Source: Isochrysis galbana
Lineage: Eukaryota > Haptophyta > Isochrysidales > Isochrysidaceae
Direction of reading: 5' to 3'
Length of the DNA stretch: 64,000 nt
Assembly (NCBI GenBank): GCA_018136815.1
Contig: CM030931.1
Coordinates: 3,455,611-3,519,610, forward strand
The translations under genes and the position numbers were made by a program. The notes under the pieces were generated by a model. The model ran no database searches. It saw only the letters and a program-made list of their open reading frames with translations, and had not been told where the DNA came from. Numbering within the stretch: position 1 is the first letter of the stretch; each line of letters starts with the position of its first letter. Below, one piece after another: positions 11,750 to 22,588 of this stretch.

Positions 11750-13189
11750 TTATTGCTCTAATTTTTCGGGTATGGGAACCTTTAGCCGGTGCACCTGGCC
11801 TTTTGGAAGCATCGGCGCCAATTGATCAACCTTCTCGAACATCGAGAGCTGACCGCCCGTGTGCCAAAAAAGCACACGCGAGCCTCGGAAGGCATCGGGT
11901 TGCTCGCGGACTGCGGCACAGAAGTGGTAGAGAGCCTTACCCGAGTATACGGGGTCCAGCAATACGCCGCTCTCAGCCGAGACGATGGCGGCCATGCTGA
12001 GCTCGTCATCCGTCGATTTTGCATAGCCTGCACCACGACCTTGATAGATGGTCAACCATTCGCGAGAGTTGCCGAGCATCTGAAGATCGGCACCCATCTG
12101 GTGGGCAATATCGTCCACTTGGTCATAGAAGGCGTCCGGAGAGTCGCACACGCCCACCGCGTGAAGGCGCTGGGGCAAGCGCGCGAGACGGGCCCCGAGG
12201 GCGATCCCAGCAGCCGTGCCGCCTGAGCCGCATGCAAAGACAATATGGTCGACAGAACCTAGACGGGAGCTCTCTTCCAACAACTGCGTAGGGCGCAACG
12301 AACGCGGATGAGGAGCACAGCCGATTCAACCAGTGCAGAATAGCCGTGCAATCTGCAGTCTAGCCTCTCTTGCGGGCGGGTCAGGGCCAAACCAAAGCCG
12401 CGAGGAGTTGAGCGTGCACCTGCAGTCTGAGCTCTTCCATGGCGTCAAGGTAACCCCATGTGCCGAGGGCATTGGAGCCGCCGACGGGTATGATGTACGG
12501 CGTGCGCCCTTGTCGGGCCAGCTCATCGGCTAATGCTGCGGTGAGCGCAGCCTGGCCACGCGTCGCGTACTCCCCCGTGGTGACCAAGTGTAGCTTGGCA
12601 CCCAGCATGCGATCTAGAAGCAGGTTTCCCACGAGCCCAGGATCGCTGTCCACAACCGTCGCGCTGCATCTCAGCACAAGGTGAGGTTCGAGGCCGACCA
12701 GCCGGGCGGCAGCCGCCGTCGCGCGGCAATGGTTGGACTGGATGCCTCCTATGGTGATGACGCAGTCGCAGCCCTTGTCGACCGCGTCGCGCATCAGGAA
12801 TTCCAGCTTGCGCACTTTGTTGCCTGCGTTCCGCCAATCCGGCAGCGCTCAGTGAGGCGCAAGCGTGCATATCGGCCGGTCGCATGCGCGCAGCACGGAC
12901 CTGAAAGCTCCATCCCAGTCATATCGTCCCGCTTGATCACCCAGCTGATCCCTAGTTCAGCCAGCTCCGGGCAGGCCCAAGGCATGAGAGGCGTCGGCAG
13001 ATGGCCGAGCACGATCTTCCCGGCCGGCGGGCGCAACGAGAGCGCCCAGGGGGGCGGCGAGTAGGCGATGCGGCGGAGGAGTGGCTGCGCAAGCCGCACG
13101 TTACTGCCCGACAGCCGGCGCACCCGCCCGCCAAGCGCATAGCCCAGCCGCACTAGCCATGCCGCCACCAGACGCCGCGCCAGCAGCAT
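11750..13189 (-). CDS. D-cysteine desulfhydrase / ACC deaminase family PLP enzyme
   Basis: It is predicted to convert D-cysteine to pyruvate, H2S and ammonia. There are three exons on the minus strand: 13189-12901, 12823-12420 and 12283-11750. Introns are 77 nt (G/GTCCGT ... CGCAG) and 136 nt (CAG/GTGCAC ... CGCAG), both canonical, giving 408 aa. Recognisable elements are KRDDMTG-ELSGNKVRKLEF with the PLP-binding lysine, the GGIQSNHCRATA motif, the glycine-rich ACGSGGTAAG phosphate-binding loop, and LDPVYSGKA near the C-terminus. These are diagnostic of the DcyD/ACC deaminase group of fold-type II PLP enzymes. The N-terminus (MLLARRLVAAWLVRLGYALG) is basic and hydrophobic and could target an organelle. 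ACC deaminase activity cannot be excluded. Confidence 0.92.
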
Positions 13190-13291
13190 CGGCCGTCCGA
13201 GCCGACCTCCTCCGGAGTACCTTTGGAATAAAGGAATAAATAGAGGCTAGAGCTCCTCAACCAGCATAGTTTTGTAGAAGGTGAAGATGAT

Positions 13292-13594
13292 CTAGAGATT
13301 GAAATAAGCACTTCTACAAGCATCCCTGGGGTGTGGGTGCATGCACATAGCATGCTGAGCGCCGACATGGAGCTTTTCAACCATATATTGGGAGCCTCGG
13401 TCCATACGAAAGGGTCGAACACGGACGCACACCAGATACAACCGCTTCTCTCCCAGCACGAGCACACGTGCCGACTCACGACTCAACACATCGTAAACGT
13501 CACCCATGGGGGGCTCAGAATCCGGCTCCTGAGAGCTAGAACCAGCACCAATGGACTGCTTGCGGATGGCAACACGTCCCCGGACCTTGCACAC
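13292..13594 (-). other. Orphan open frame of unclear status
   Basis: A 100-residue minus-strand frame has non-low-complexity composition, with a segment reading SARVLVLGEKRLYLVCVRV. It has no recognised domain, and there is no clear start or neighbouring exon. It may be a fragment of a decayed gene or element. Confidence 0.25.
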
Positions 13595-13976
13595 GCCCTT
13601 CTTGGGCCCACACCTGCTAGGACTAGGACACCTCTTCCTCTTCCAACTTCCAACCGAGCACCACGAACCACAACCACAACGACACCATTTAGAAAATCAT
13701 AAAACTATTTGCGAACCATAATAAGCCCGGCCGCGCTGGTTCCCAGCCCCCCGCCCCCCGCCCGGCAACAAGCCCGCCACCCCCCCCCTCCCCCGCGCGC
13801 CCAGTGGGGGCCGGGACGGTCGTGCTCAACTTCCCCGTGGTACGGAGGCCGGTGCGGCGCTGGTGGGGGTGCATGCAGTCGGCATGGTCGGGTTGTCTTG
13901 CTGCACAAGACCAGCTAGCTCCCGTGCCCTTCCAATATCAAACCTAGTGGGTGCAATCTGCCCATTGAATGGATTT

Positions 13977-14967
13977 CTACTTGGGCTGCAATAGCAATAG
14001 GCAATAGGACAAATGAGAATGAGAATTGTGACAATTGCGATTGCCACCACCTATGATGCCCATGTGCTCCTCCACACTGCTTGCCGATGTGCTGGTGCGT
14101 GCACTAGTAGTAGTAGTGATGCATGCAGCTGTTGCAACTGCTCTAAGCTCATTGACCCCCCGTTCCAACTGCTCCAGCCCCTCCTTGTCCTCCCCCCCTT
14201 GCCCCCCGCCCCCCCCCTGCCTCCCCCTTTCCCATTCTTGTGGCGCCAACACCTCTTGCTGTTGCTGATGCTGCAGCCTGCGTTGCTGTTCCAGCAACCT
14301 CTCTATACCCTGCAGCAGCTGCAGCTCCAGCTCCTGTTGTGCCCTCTTCTGCTGCTCGAGTAGGAGCTCTTGCTGTTGCTTCTGCTTCCTCTCCATCTCT
14401 CCATATCAGCATGCGTCCTCTCCATATCAGCATGCTTCTTCTCCAGATCAGCATGCTGCTGCTTGAGCTCTTTGGACTTCCTTTCAAGCTCAGCCTGCTG
14501 CTTCTCATGCTCTTTGCGATCCTTTTCAAGTCGCATCTCGTGTTGCTTCTGCTCCCGTTGCCTGACAGCCTCCTGCTTCTTCATCTCATCTCATCTGCGA
14601 CGCTTCTGGCTGGGGGCAGTGTGAATAGCAGCACCATTGTGCACCTCCAGCTCAATCACCTCAGAACAACCTGCATTTTTCTGAGCGCCTTGCTTCTTCA
14701 GAGTCAATGCTACATCTGCCAACACTTTTCACTTTTGCAACACCCGCCACGTCATTGTGCTTCTTGCACTCAATGTACTTGCGCCGCTCCGCTGGTGTCA
14801 CAACCTTGCTCTCCTTGCAAATCTCCCACATGGCATCTGCAACACACTTTCCCTCCGGGTCCATGTACGCTTGACATCTGCAGCTGCGCAGCTGCTAGGG
14901 AATGGGCACCATTCGCTGATGGCAGGTCCATTGCTGCGTGCAAGGTGCGTCTAAGAAAGGATTGCAT
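13977..14967 (-). pseudogene. Decayed coiled-coil protein gene
   Basis: On the minus strand, several consecutive frames together read like one protein. From 14967 there is an N-terminal part, then about 14864 a segment with KCVADAMWEICKESKVVTP and RRKYIECKKHNDVAGVAKVK, then a strongly charged Lys/Glu/Gln coiled coil (14584-14390) with repeats of KKHADMER, then a Gln/Leu-rich coiled coil (14396-13977). The frame changes several times and a TGA interrupts the join near 14600. No splice sites restore it convincingly. The family is not recognised. The layout, a small globular region then a long coiled coil, resembles DNA-binding proteins carried by some transposons, but this is only a guess. Confidence 0.4.
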
Positions 14968-15019
14968 GTCTGAGTTGCTCGAATATTGTGAGATCCAACG
15001 GTCTGAGTTGATGTTGTAG

Positions 15020-15492
15020 GAAGCTAATATGGACTAGTAAGTGTGAGTGTGTGAGTGTGAGTGGTAAGAGGTAAGAGTGGCTAGATTTCACTGGCGCGGC
15101 TGAAATTGTTGAAATTTCACCTTGTCCTAAGGCGGGAAGCGGGAAGCATCCCGCTCTCTGAAGTTGCGGGCGCGTTCTCTCCCTCTCCCCCCCGGCAGCC
15201 AAACCTAGCGTCAGGTGTCAGGTTCGAAAGGCCTAACGCACCCTAACAAGAGTGACGTCAGACCTGACGTCTTACGTCAGGTTACAATACTAATAATATC
15301 GAACTTAAAAAAACTTCTTAACGTTCTCACCGCGCGCGCGACCCTTATCACTCCCTCTCGCTCGCCTTGCGCCTTGCGGCTCGTCCCCTGGCAGCGGCGA
15401 CGCACCCCGCGTCGCGACGGCACATATACAGACTTCATAAAAAGAAAGAAAAGAAAGTAAAGAAAGAGCCTCTAGAGTGAGTTTTGTTTAGC
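15020..15492. other. Intergenic with clustered ACGTCA motifs
   Basis: It contains a GTGAGTGT microsatellite (about 15040-15062) and a cluster of TGACGTCA/ACGTCAGG motifs in both orientations (about 15210-15285). No gene is recognised. Confidence 0.45.
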
Positions 15493-15585
15493 CACCCCAG
15501 AGCTGATAAAAAAAATCTTCTTAAAAATCACCGCTACACGTGCGGCGTGGGGCAGTGTGCTTGTGGACGTCCCTTCTACCCAACC

Positions 15586-16065
15586 TTAACCCCTAACAAC
15601 CCCCTCCCCCTTCCCCAGTTCCCTCTTTAGTGGAGAGCCGGTTCCGGGGAGGCCGCGCGCACTGCCTCGGCCAGGAGTTGGAGTGGAGGGGGCGGGAGAT
15701 TGTGGCTTTATCTTTCGCTGGGGCTTGGCTAGTTCATTTCTCCCTTGTGTCTCATAAGATCTGCAGCGTTTTCCCGGGATAACTACCGACCAAGATTCTA
15801 CTACTACGTCGCCTCTGTCCTTTCTAATGGCTACCGCCACTCCGCATCCGGGGTCGCCCCTGGTCGCGGGAGATTGGAACCAGTCCCAGCCCATGGACCG
15901 GGCCAAGTTGCGCACCCTTAGGTGCCAGCCATCGCTGTAGTGGTGCAACTCTTGCGCATAAAGGATATGGATTCCTCCTAACCTCGCTTGCGCTAGAGTA
16001 GACGCTAGTTTGTGTTTCGCTCCATTCAAATTGTATGTTGCAATCTTGAGACTATTACTATTCAC
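15586..16065 (-). pseudogene. Truncated LINE AP-type endonuclease
   Basis: The N-terminal 120 residues match an exonuclease/endonuclease/phosphatase fold: LKIATYNLNGAKHKLAS supplies the catalytic Asn motif and ILYAQELHH the catalytic Glu motif. After about residue 110 the frame crosses a deletion junction into 3'-terminal element sequence and is no longer endonuclease-like. In an intact element this domain would nick the target for reverse transcription. Confidence 0.8.
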
Positions 16066-16232
16066 CGTGGCGGTATAGGCAGCTTGCTCCGTTTACACAG
16101 TAGCCTGGATAGGCCTTGTTGGGTTTCAGATTGCATTTAACCATACAGATTTGCTTGCCCGCCAAATACATACAACTAGTTAACTAACTACCCCTCAAAT
16201 GGCTACTAACTAGTGCCCCCCAACGTTGATAG

Positions 16233-16928
16233 TTAACTACAGTCCCTGGCCTTGATATAGGTTGCCACATCCTCGCTTTTGATGTCCTTTTTGTCTTCAG
16301 CTAGCTGCGCTAGCTGTATGAAGAATGGGGTGTCGTCCGGTTCTTCCTCCTCATCATGAGGGGGTGAGGCAAATTGTGTGGTGTTGTGTTGAGGCGGATT
16401 TGGCTCCGATTGTGGGTCCGCTCGCTTGCGCGAGGGCGGCGGGTTATGCTTGGCTTGTTGAGGTGGGGCTTGTCTTGCTTCTTGGGGGAGTTTCCCTTTG
16501 GGGCCGGCCGCCTCAGCGTAGGACTTCTGTGCAATGTTGCTTGGGGGGTTGGAAGCCGTAAAGGCCCCAAGAATTGTTTGTTGTGTCAAGTGCCCGCCCA
16601 CGAGGGGTGCACTGCTGGTAGGAGTTGCCGCCATGGGGGTGGCAGCAAGGCTGCCACCCACCATGGGGAGTCCTTGATGCACTGGCAAGCCAGTTGGGGC
16701 AGGCGGCAGAGCCAGGGACTGGCTCTGCTGGTCTGCAGGGAACAGGGCTCTCCCTGTTCCCTGCTTCTGTGCCTGGTGGGGAGGCGAGGGAAGCAGGATT
16801 TTGTCGACGTCGCTGTCGGTTAGAGGGGCGGCCTGTGAGCGCTTCGGCTCCGGCGGCTTGGGGCGGCCCCTGTGGGGCGTCGTGACGGCAGGGGGCTGGG
16901 GATCAGGAGCGGTCGGCGCGCGCTCCAT
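16233..16928 (-). CDS. LINE ORF1 protein (231 aa)
   Basis: The frame begins MERAPTAPDPQPPAV, which matches the MERA starts of the ORF1 copies at 39652 and 3580. It is Pro/Gln-rich with basic patches and ends in a short acidic helix (EEEPDDTPFFIQLAQLAED). ORF1 proteins of LINEs usually bind RNA. No zinc knuckle or RRM is visible here. Its position, first after the 5' end of the element at 15510-16953, supports the assignment. Confidence 0.6.
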   Translation of the reverse strand: MERAPTAPDPQPPAVTTPHRGRPKPPEPKRSQAAPLTDSDVDKILLPSPPHQAQKQGTGRALFPADQQSQSLALPPAPTGLPVHQGLPMVGGSLAATPMAATPTSSAPLVGGHLTQQTILGAFTASNPPSNIAQKSYAEAAGPKGKLPQEARQAPPQQAKHNPPPSRKRADPQSEPNPPQHNTTQFASPPHDEEEEPDDTPFFIQLAQLAEDKKDIKSEDVATYIKARDCS

Positions 16929-17039
16929 CGCTCGAACTATAACAATAGTTTCTCACCCCAGAGCTGATAATAACTGATATCAGTGATTTGGCAAAACAGA
17001 GCTGTTACTGACACTGTAAGCTTATGACTTATGACAGTA

Positions 17040-17275
17040 CTGATGAGACATCTTTGATGATCACCGGGGGGGGGGGCGCGGGCCACCGGACCATATCTAA
17101 GCCCTTCACCCCAATTCCTAGCAGTGTACGTGGGGAGCCGCCAGATGGCGGGGGGAGAAGGGCCGGGGGCCGGGGGAGTGGGGGTGTAGAAAGTATGCTA
17201 CGTACTCCTACTACGTGTAGTGGGTAGTGGGTAGTGGTTCCATTCGCCGCGAGTGCGGTAAGAATATTAAAAGGT
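17040..17275 (+). mobile_element. 3'-terminal fragment of a LINE-type element
   Basis: The plus strand from 17058 (GGGCGCGGGCCACCGG ...) to about 17272 matches, in inverse orientation, the 3' part of the element at 28413-29181, including GGGGGTGTAGAAAGTATGCT and ATTCGCCGCGAGTGCGGTAA. It ends in a T-rich tail. It is a 5'-truncated copy, as LINE insertions often are. Confidence 0.75.
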
Positions 17276-17350
17276 TTTTAGTCTTCTACAGCGCCTCTTG
17301 GACCTTTGGAGATCAGATTCGCTCCCCACTCTTCGGTGTCACGCGATAAT

Positions 17351-18149
17351 TTGGCCCCGGCCAGGTTTTCGCGTCGGACCTACCCAAATTTCTTTCGGAA
17401 ATTTCGGTGTTTTTGCACTGATTTTCGGACAGGTTTGCCCTAATTTTCGCAAAATTTTTGTTTTTCGACGTTCGAGCGAGCCCCACCGGGTCGGCCACCG
17501 GCCACCACCGGCAACGAGCGAGGTGTTACGCGTTACGCGCGCGTGTGCCATAGTATGCTAGTATGATTAATAGATAGAGTATAGAGTTCAGAGTTCAGGC
17601 ATGCAAACAACAGTTAGTTAGGCAACACAATTAACGCTAACGTATCAAGAGCGCACACAGAAACTACCAAAACGATCGCGCTCGTCAACCGATCAACCCA
17701 CTACCCGCTTATTGAAGCGGCTCATCAACGAGGCCTGCAGGTGGTCTGACAACACACCCGACTGCTGGTCACCGTACATCAAACAAACGGAGCAAGAGCA
17801 AGGAAAACACACGTTCACACGAGGCTGAGTTTGGAGAGATGCTGAAAGCCACACGAGCCGCGGATGCCCACGCTGGAAACGATTTGCCATTGGTACGCCA
17901 CCAGTTGAGCACGGAAGCCGAAAAGTCGTCGACGTCATCTGAATTGCTTGCCGCATGAGAGGCCGCGGCTAGATAGTAGATAGGCAGGCAACTGCGCCTT
18001 CAGAACTGTAGGATCAATCCCGCCCCGCCCCGTGACCCCAAATTTCGCGCTTGATCCCTTGGCTTCGCGCCCAAGTTTCGGTCAAAATTTTTTTCTTCGA
18101 GCTGACCCAAATTTTGAAAAAAAATTCGCGAAAACCTGGCCGGGGCCAA
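17351..18149. mobile_element. TIR transposon with 23-bp perfect inverted repeats and 8-bp duplication
   Basis: The ends 17351-17373 and 18127-18149 are exact reverse complements over 23 bp, starting TTGGCCCCGGCCAGG. They are bounded directly by GCGATAAT at 17343-17350 and 18150-18157, an 8-bp target duplication. The 799-bp interior has subterminal TTTCGG/AAATTT-rich repeats and no coding sequence, so the element is non-autonomous. The 8-bp duplication suggests hAT or a similar superfamily. Confidence 0.8.
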
Positions 18150-18157
18150 GCGATAAT

Positions 18158-18689
18158 CTTGGCGGCGCGGCACGGCTCGCGAACATGAAAAAACGAAAAA
18201 AGCCTTGAAGGTTCCTGCTAGGGTACACGATACTAACTACCATCCACGTGGTCCCACACAACGACGCCCCTTGTCCCAAGGTGAATTAACTCCCATTTCC
18301 GCTTCCACCCGTCGTCCGCGGTCGGGGCGAAGCGCCGCTCCGACGCGTGTACACCATGGCCCACACAGTGGAACGGGCTCTTTCGCGAGAGTGACCGCCC
18401 CGCCGCCATCAGCCATCAGCCATCTCGCTGGTGGCCCCGGTGGAGAAACACTGGGGAACTGGGGAAACTGAAGGGGAAGCGCCGATAATGGGTTATTAAC
18501 CCCTCAGTTAGGGGGCGGAGGATCGTCGTATCGTTTCATCGAGCTCCGGTCTCCGCAACCGTTGACGAATTTGTAGCTCGCCATCGCCTTATGGACTGAC
18601 TGATGGACTGGCCTCCCGCGCGGGACCCCCAAAGGAGTGGTGGGTGGGTCCCGGGGGAGGGGGGGGGGGGTCCAATCCTTCCGGTGGGT
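18158..18689. other. Intergenic, no gene recognised
   Basis: Ordinary GC-rich sequence with no domain-bearing frame. It leads into a long CT microsatellite. Confidence 0.5.
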
Positions 18690-18872
18690 GGGTCTCTCTC
18701 TCTCTCTCTCTCTCTCTCCCTCCCTCCCTCTCTCTCCCTCTCTCTCTCTCTCTCGGTCGCTCCCTCCCTCTCTCTCCCTCTCTCTCTCTCTCTCGGTCGC
18801 TCTCTCTCTCTCTCCCTCTCTCTCTCTCCCTCTCTCTCTCTCTCTCGGTCGCTCTCTCTCTCTCTCTCCCTC

Positions 18873-18926
<54 letters not shown>

Positions 18927-19091
18927 CGCTGCCATCTCGGCGGTCGCAGGTGGAAGGGAAGCCCATCCCATCGCTCGCCTCGCCGCGCGGGACGCCGAAA
19001 GCAGTCAGTCGTGGGGTGGTCCATCCTTCTGTCGGGGGTCTCGTCACTCTCTTCCCCCCCTTCCCCTCCCTCTCTCTCTCTCTTTCTCTCT

Positions 19092-19160
<69 letters not shown>

Positions 19161-19330
19161 CTACGCGCGCTTCCATCTCGGCGGTCGCCTCGCCGACTTC
19201 CGCGGAGCCAAGATCGGCACGAGGTCGGGATGGGACGAGACGCTTGATGACGAGAGAGCCTTCCGAAGCTGCGAGAAGCCAAGTTGGGGGAAGAGGAGCC
19301 TCTCTCTCTCTCTCTCTCTCTCTCCAGAGG
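18690..19330. repeat. (CT)n microsatellite blocks
   Basis: Several long CT tracts interrupted by CGGTCGCT and by short GC-rich segments. The longest uninterrupted run is about 19094-19158. Frames of 200-340 codons in this region on both strands are Ser/Leu or Arg/Glu low complexity and are not genes. Confidence 0.9.
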
Positions 19331-20300
19331 GTCAATCTCCGCTGCGCGGAAGCCGCGAGAGCAACCCCCCGTCGGTGGGTGGAAGGAGCGAGCCACCACG
19401 CTTGAAGAGAGAGAGAGAGGAGGGTCCCTCGTGAGAGAGACGAGCGAGCCACACAAGGAGAAGAAGAGAGGGGCGAGCCATACGCTCTCACCCACCCACC
19501 CCACCCCCGCCTGGGAGCTGGAAGAGAAGGGGAGGGGGGAGGGGAGGATTGGGCTCGCTCTCTCTCTCTCTTCTTCTTTTTCTGGCTCTCACGATGGACC
19601 CCCCCCCCCAACTCCTCTCTCTCTCTCCCCCCCCCCCTTTTCTCATATACGAGAGGGCGTCGAGCACGAGACGATCGTTGGATGGCCGATTCCTCCCAAG
19701 ATGCGCGCGCCGTCGGGGGGGGGGGGGGGCGGGGGGGAGGGGCGAAGCCGGCGGCCCCCCCCCGCCAGCTCTCGCGCAGGGCTTCTTACCTATTCGATCC
19801 CGTTCTTCTCTGTGTTTCTCTCCCGGCGGCGTCGCACCTCGAGAGGCTCGCCAGCCTCGCCTCCCGCCAACAACCTCCTCTCTCCTCCCTCTCGCGCGCT
19901 GCCCCTGCACTCCCCCCCGCCCCCGCCCCCCCCCGTTCTCCACCCCCCCCCCTCTCCCCAACCCCATTCCCAGCCTGCATTTACGTCCCCGGCCAAGCAA
20001 CCTCGCTCAGCCTCCCACCACCACCACTCACAACCTCCCCACTTCCCCTCCGGTCCCGCTCGCCGGCCCTCGCTCACCCTTTCGCTCCCCAACCCATCCT
20101 TGGCGCTGCCACCAGCCACCGCTCTGCTTGCTCCCCTCTTGCCCCCACAAAACCTCAAGTGCCAGGTGGGATACGCCGATCCAGCCGCCTCAAAGTAGAC
20201 GAGGGGTCGCTCGAGTCACCTCGTCAGGCCACACAGCAGAGCCACCCGATCGCCAGCCACACACCTCTGCCTCGGGGCTCCTGCTACGACACCCGGTGAT
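19331..20300. other. Pyrimidine- and C-rich upstream region
   Basis: This precedes the ORF at 20301. It has CT tracts (19555-19630), G-runs (19715-19745) and C-rich blocks (19900-20110). It is plausibly promoter and 5' untranslated sequence. Long frames here are Pro/Ser low complexity and were not accepted. Confidence 0.5.
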
Positions 20301-21107
20301 ATGAGTGTGCACACCTCCGCTTCCTCTTCCAACACGTCGACATTCACGTCAAGCCCATGCCTGAGGCCATCCACGCCTGCACCCTTTCCAGCCTCTCCGC
20401 CCAGTGGGAATACTCGCTCGCGCACAAGAGCAATGACCGCCGAGGATCACATCGAGCACTTTGACCTCGATGGGCCCGAGACAACCTGGCAAGCAAGCAA
20501 GGCATGCCTAGCACAGACGTCGGGACGGCACGCGCCCAAAGATGTGCTATTCAAGTCTCCTCCGCGTCGCCTCTTTGCCTCGGCTAGCGAAGCAAGGTCA
20601 AGCCGATTGCGAGCACGCGCGGCGTGCGTCCCACTCTCCGACTTGCACGGGGTTGGCCTTCCGAATGCGCTGGCCCAGTTCCTGAACGACCAGCAGCCTG
20701 CAACCAACCCGTTCCAGTTGTTCGCGCCATCGCATGCTGAGACGGATTTCCGGCCTATCCCACGGCTAGCGCGGCTAGCATCGGGTCAGGGCGGCATCGC
20801 AAACGAGGCTGGATCGGCATGTGACAACTTCTCTTCAGTAGAAACCATGTCCATTCGGAGCTTCCACTCGTCGGGGACAATCTGTGCAGACGGTGCCCGT
20901 GCGATCGAGATGCCACCCGCCACAAAAACCTCTTTCGATCTCATGGGTAAAGATGGAAAGTGTCGCGCGACCAAGCGGGCCCGAGTCTTCCGCAAGCCCG
21001 AACGTGTGCGGACGCAGTCCGCCCAAGGCACCTCTGGAAGGTGCACGCTCATCAAAGACGACAGTGATCTCGGCTCTAGCGGCGGACTCAGCCTCGATGA
21101 AGCCTAA
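20301..21107 (+). CDS. Hypothetical 268-aa protein
   Basis: The ATG at 20301 opens a 268-codon frame with mixed, non-repetitive composition. The N-terminus is Ser/Thr-rich. Basic segments follow (SPPRRLFASASEARSSRLRAR around residues 90-110 and KCRATKRARVFRKPERVR around 225-242), which could act as nuclear localisation signals. The C-terminus is acidic and Ser-rich. No known domain is recognised. Codon use resembles the neighbouring real genes and the region lacks microsatellites. A 5' exon cannot be excluded. Confidence 0.55.
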   Translation: MSVHTSASSSNTSTFTSSPCLRPSTPAPFPASPPSGNTRSRTRAMTAEDHIEHFDLDGPETTWQASKACLAQTSGRHAPKDVLFKSPPRRLFASASEARSSRLRARAACVPLSDLHGVGLPNALAQFLNDQQPATNPFQLFAPSHAETDFRPIPRLARLASGQGGIANEAGSACDNFSSVETMSIRSFHSSGTICADGARAIEMPPATKTSFDLMGKDGKCRATKRARVFRKPERVRTQSAQGTSGRCTLIKDDSDLGSSGGLSLDEA

Positions 21108-22588
21108 CCTCTCTACCGAGAGGACCATGAGGCATCGCACTCGCCAATTTCACATGCAACTTTTGGGCCGTCCACATGTGTAGGCATGCTCTTGATCCCA
21201 TTCCACAGCGATGCAAATCGGCCGACGGCTTGAAATAGCCCTCAAGCATGAGCCGCACTTGAACTCGAACGTGGGGATGTGATGAGCCCTTGGGTGCCTG
21301 TGCATCTCTGCGCGGCTTGCCGCGCTCCTCGACCATTGTTGATGTGTAATGGAGGCAGACTAAGATGGACGATGCATAGTTCTAGCTTCACGAAGCGCCT
21401 GCGCGGTTCTGTCAACAAGCGAGGGGAAGGGCGACCACGCCATCGATCCATTTGTTCTAGACAGTGAACGCATTTTTCATCCCTCCTGATCCTCGATCAT
21501 TGTGCTGCCAGTACGATCCATGACCGGGACAAACGCGCCCCTCCACCCGTCCTCCGGCTCCTCGTTAAGGCCATGTGGGCAATGTTGAGGTGCCGTCCTT
21601 GTGCTTTCCATTCCACCGGTTGTTGTATTCACATTTTTAATGAGACTTGTTGTACGCTTTCCGTATTCGTGTTGTGCATTGCTCCAGGCTTGCAGTGCAC
21701 AGTTGCACTGTGTAAGAGTATTGCTGGAGCAGGTGCATGGGGCGCACATTTGACGAATGTCAGTCCGGTTGTGGTGCTTATGCTCTGGTGTTGGTGCCAG
21801 TGCTCATGTTCCATGCTAGTTGTGGCGCTTTGGCAACCTCGAGCTGTGCCAAAGAAAAAAATCTGAAGATGCTCGGGGCCAAACACCTACTAGGGGTCCG
21901 GTATTTACTACCTCTCCGCTGACACCGCCCTTATCTCCCTTCGCCCCTTTACTTCCCCTTCCCCCCTTCTTTCCTTTTTGCTTTTTGTTTGGTTTGCGGG
22001 GTAAGGGGTAAGAGGTGGGGATGGGGGAGGCGGGGTGCAAAGAAAAGCCTCTGGCTGATCGGGAGGCCCAAATTTTTATCATGGGGCCGTGACGGCCCTC
22101 GTCAGAGGTCGGGAACCTCCGGACAACTTCTTGACCGCACGCACGCGCAAGGCCTCCCTGGGAAGGAAGCCGAAAATCAAATCTCCACACGACCTCAGCG
22201 CCCCTGTCTTCTTAACTAACAACAAAGGCGCCCTAGTCATGAGCACGAATCTATCTCTGGTAGCGGAAGCCCTCAACATAGCAGAGCGACTAGCCTAACC
22301 AAGCGACCCCGCGCCGCGAGCCGCCCACCATCCTAAAGTAGGCCCTAGACACACTGACCACAGCTGCCGACACCCAGCACAAGGAGCAAACACACAATAG
22401 CCGGTAGCCCGATGGCATAGGAGGAAGGCGCGAAACAGGCCATCGCGAATCGGCACACACCGTCTGCCACTGGAGACCCACGACACCCAGCCCCTAGGTA
22501 GAGCACGAGGGGACGAGCCGCAAGGCAGGTGTAGGGGGAGTGAAGGGAAACGGGCGAGGCTGCGAAAGGCAATAAGCGTTCATTTGGC
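21108..22588. other. Intergenic, no gene recognised
   Basis: Contains a (CAT/GTG)-type stretch near 21770-21830 and nothing with domain features. Short frames on both strands look random. Confidence 0.45.

Larger units (their letters stand above)
15510..16953 (-). mobile_element. Internally deleted LINE with 17-bp target duplication
   Basis: The element is flanked by CACCCCAGAGCTGATAA at 15493-15509 and 16954-16970, a perfect 17-bp direct repeat. On the minus strand it starts near AACTATTGTTATAG, encodes an ORF1 (16928-16233) and the start of an apurinic-type endonuclease (16065 downwards), then jumps into 3'-end sequence shared with 54748-54922. It ends in a T/A-rich tail. Reverse transcriptase is missing, so the copy is dead. 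The 3' end carries the hairpin CCGC-(7)-GCGG shared with other copies. Confidence 0.85.

Noticed and set aside
11789-13064. Plus-strand frames across 11.8-13.1 kb
   Set aside because: They are shadows of the minus-strand D-cysteine desulfhydrase exons, which carry the PLP motifs and splice sites.
15226-15240. GGTTCGAAAGG resembling a tRNA T-loop
   Set aside because: No acceptor stem, D-arm or anticodon arm can be drawn around it.
18503-19611. Minus- and plus-strand frames of 150-340 codons rich in Arg/Glu or Ser/Leu
   Set aside because: They are translations of CT/GA microsatellites, open in several frames at once, with no non-repetitive domain.
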